A DNA stretch of 5,318 bases from NCBI GenBank assembly GCA_030601665.1, contig JAUWBP010000064.1, positions 1 to 5,318 on the forward strand, written 5' to 3'. Below the pieces are notes generated by a model. It was not told the DNA's origin. It did not search any database and saw only the letters and a list, made by a program, of their open reading frames with translations. This document shows positions 4,628-5,318 of the stretch, piece by piece (position 1 is the stretch's first letter; every line of letters begins with the position of its first letter). Origin of the DNA: Hadesarchaea archaeon (GTDB lineage: Archaea; Hadarchaeota; Hadarchaeia; Hadarchaeales; Hadarchaeaceae). The position numbers were made by a program, and so were the translations under genes.

Positions 4628-5318
4628 CTATGCCCGACGTCCAGTAAGTGCCCGAATCAATCGCTTGGTAGTCTCGACAACGGCGCGTTCCTCGTATGGA
4701 ACATAAGGTAAATCAGCTTCACCTGCGACGACCTTCGCGAGCTCGTTAATCGCAACCGATGCCGCGCACTCGGGCTCGTACACGACGACGGGAACGCCCT
4801 CGCGCTCCGCCTCTTGAACCTTGGGGTCCTCGGGAATATCTGAGAGGATCGGCATCGCCCCGAGCGTACGCCCCATGAACTGTTCGACCTCGCCGAGCGA
4901 GAGGTCCGCCGCCTTGCCCGTGCGGTTAACGACGAGGCCTCGGGCCCAGGAGCCGAGCACGTTCGCCAAGCGGATCGTCTTGTAACAGTCGACGAGGCTG
5001 GGGTAAGTTGGGATACAAACGGGCAGCATCTCGCGAGCGGCAGCAATTGAGATTATCGTGGCATCCGCTATTCCCGCAGGGGCATCTATGAGTAGAAACT
5101 CTGTCTGCTGCAGGAGTTCGCAGATGATTTCCTCGACGCGCTCGCGCTTCACCTTCGAGAGCACGTCATGTACATCTTCAAAACGAAAGCCCGTCGGGAC
5201 GACTTTTATGCCGTGGTTTTCATAAATTACGTCTTTAATATCAGCATTTCCCGTTAAAACATCTAAAAAACTCACTTCACACTTATGCATCCCCATGATT
5301 ATTCCCAAGTTCGCCATC
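4628..5318 (-). CDS. minD: MinD/ParA-family P-loop ATPase (N-terminus off the right edge)
   Basis: Partial: the coding frame is open to the window end, and the first visible methionine (5317) corresponds to the interior of the family. In MinD proteins the visible opening MANLGIIMG normally follows the DAD strand, so roughly 30-45 residues with the deviant Walker A (KGGxGKT) should lie beyond the edge. Counting from that methionine, VSFLDVLTG lies at 15-23, and LLIDAPAG at 75-82 is the switch-II/Walker B region. VVNR at 129-132 holds the nucleotide-specificity asparagine, and IPED at 161-164 begins the conserved segment preceding the G-x-P-V motif. The C-terminus (KRLIRALTGRRA) is basic and possibly amphipathic, but it is not a clear membrane-targeting sequence of bacterial MinD. 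Archaeal relatives position polar structures or act in partitioning; the partner here is unknown. It converges on the ABC operon with no evident functional link. Confidence 0.88.
   Translation of the reverse strand, partial: MANLGIIMGMHKCEVSFLDVLTGNADIKDVIYENHGIKVVPTGFRFEDVHDVLSKVKRERVEEIICELLQQTEFLLIDAPAGIADATIISIAAAREMLPVCIPTYPSLVDCYKTIRLANVLGSWARGLVVNRTGKAADLSLGEVEQFMGRTLGAMPILSDIPEDPKVQEAEREGVPVVVYEPECAASVAINELAKVVAGEADLPYVPYEERAVVETTKRLIRALTGRRA

Noticed and set aside
3..5019. The 11-mer GGATACAAACG occurring near both ends of the window (3-13 and about 5009-5019)
   Set aside because: Both copies fall in unrelated coding sequence encoding VCI with the same codons; there is no further extension of similarity, so chance is the simpler explanation.
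1..5318. Frequent CTCGA/TCGAG words as a possible dispersed repeat
   Set aside because: They fall in varied coding contexts (often Leu-Glu, or antisense to Ser-Ser/Arg-Ala) without common flanks; this is codon and context bias.
1..5318. CRISPR array, insertion sequence, toxin-antitoxin or phage genes
   Set aside because: No regularly spaced repeats, terminal inverted repeats, transposase motifs or small paired toxin-like genes are present; nearly all of the window is filled by metabolic, transport and MinD-type genes.

Overview
The window reads as archaeal chromosome, probably from an uncultivated and possibly thermophilic lineage whose phylum I cannot name from this stretch. Four things point that way. 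The lipoate ligase is split into separate catalytic and accessory genes. The radical-SAM pair is of the LipS1/LipS2 type described from Thermococcus rather than canonical LipA. The macrodomain is Af1521-like, and there is a MinD-type ATPase. Genes are tightly packed, with Shine-Dalgarno sites and frequent TTG or GTG starts.

Layout. (1) Positions 1-2747, minus strand, hold five co-directional genes read right to left: a macrodomain protein, the lipoate-ligase accessory domain (LplB), the lipoate-ligase catalytic domain (LplA), LipS2, and the first 89 codons of LipS1, which runs off the left edge. The gaps or overlaps are 4 nt, 0 nt, a 1-nt overlap and a 16-nt overlap, so this looks like one translationally coupled operon. 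(2) Positions 2748-2840 are a divergent intergenic region with a near-palindromic TATA-like element. (3) Positions 2841-4529, plus strand, hold a two-gene ABC exporter of BcrA/CcmA type (ATPase plus six-helix ABC-2 permease), visibly lower in GC than its flanks. (4) Positions 4530-4627 are a short convergent gap. (5) Positions 4628-5318, minus strand, hold most of a MinD/ParA-family ATPase whose N-terminus, including the P-loop, lies beyond the right edge.

How the genes fit together. LplA plus LplB would activate a fatty acid (octanoate or lipoate) with ATP and attach it to a lysine of a lipoyl domain. LipS1 plus LipS2 would then insert the two sulfurs at C6 and C8. This is a complete assembly route that does not use LipB or LipA. 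The most interesting point is the macrodomain gene at the head of the operon. A macrodomain is also found beside a lipoate ligase and a GcvH-like protein in the SirTM operons of Staphylococcus and Streptococcus, where lipoylation and ADP-ribosylation are linked. The archaeal arrangement suggests an independent link between ADP-ribose chemistry and lipoylation. That link is an inference from gene order; no sirtuin and no lipoyl-domain acceptor lies in this window.
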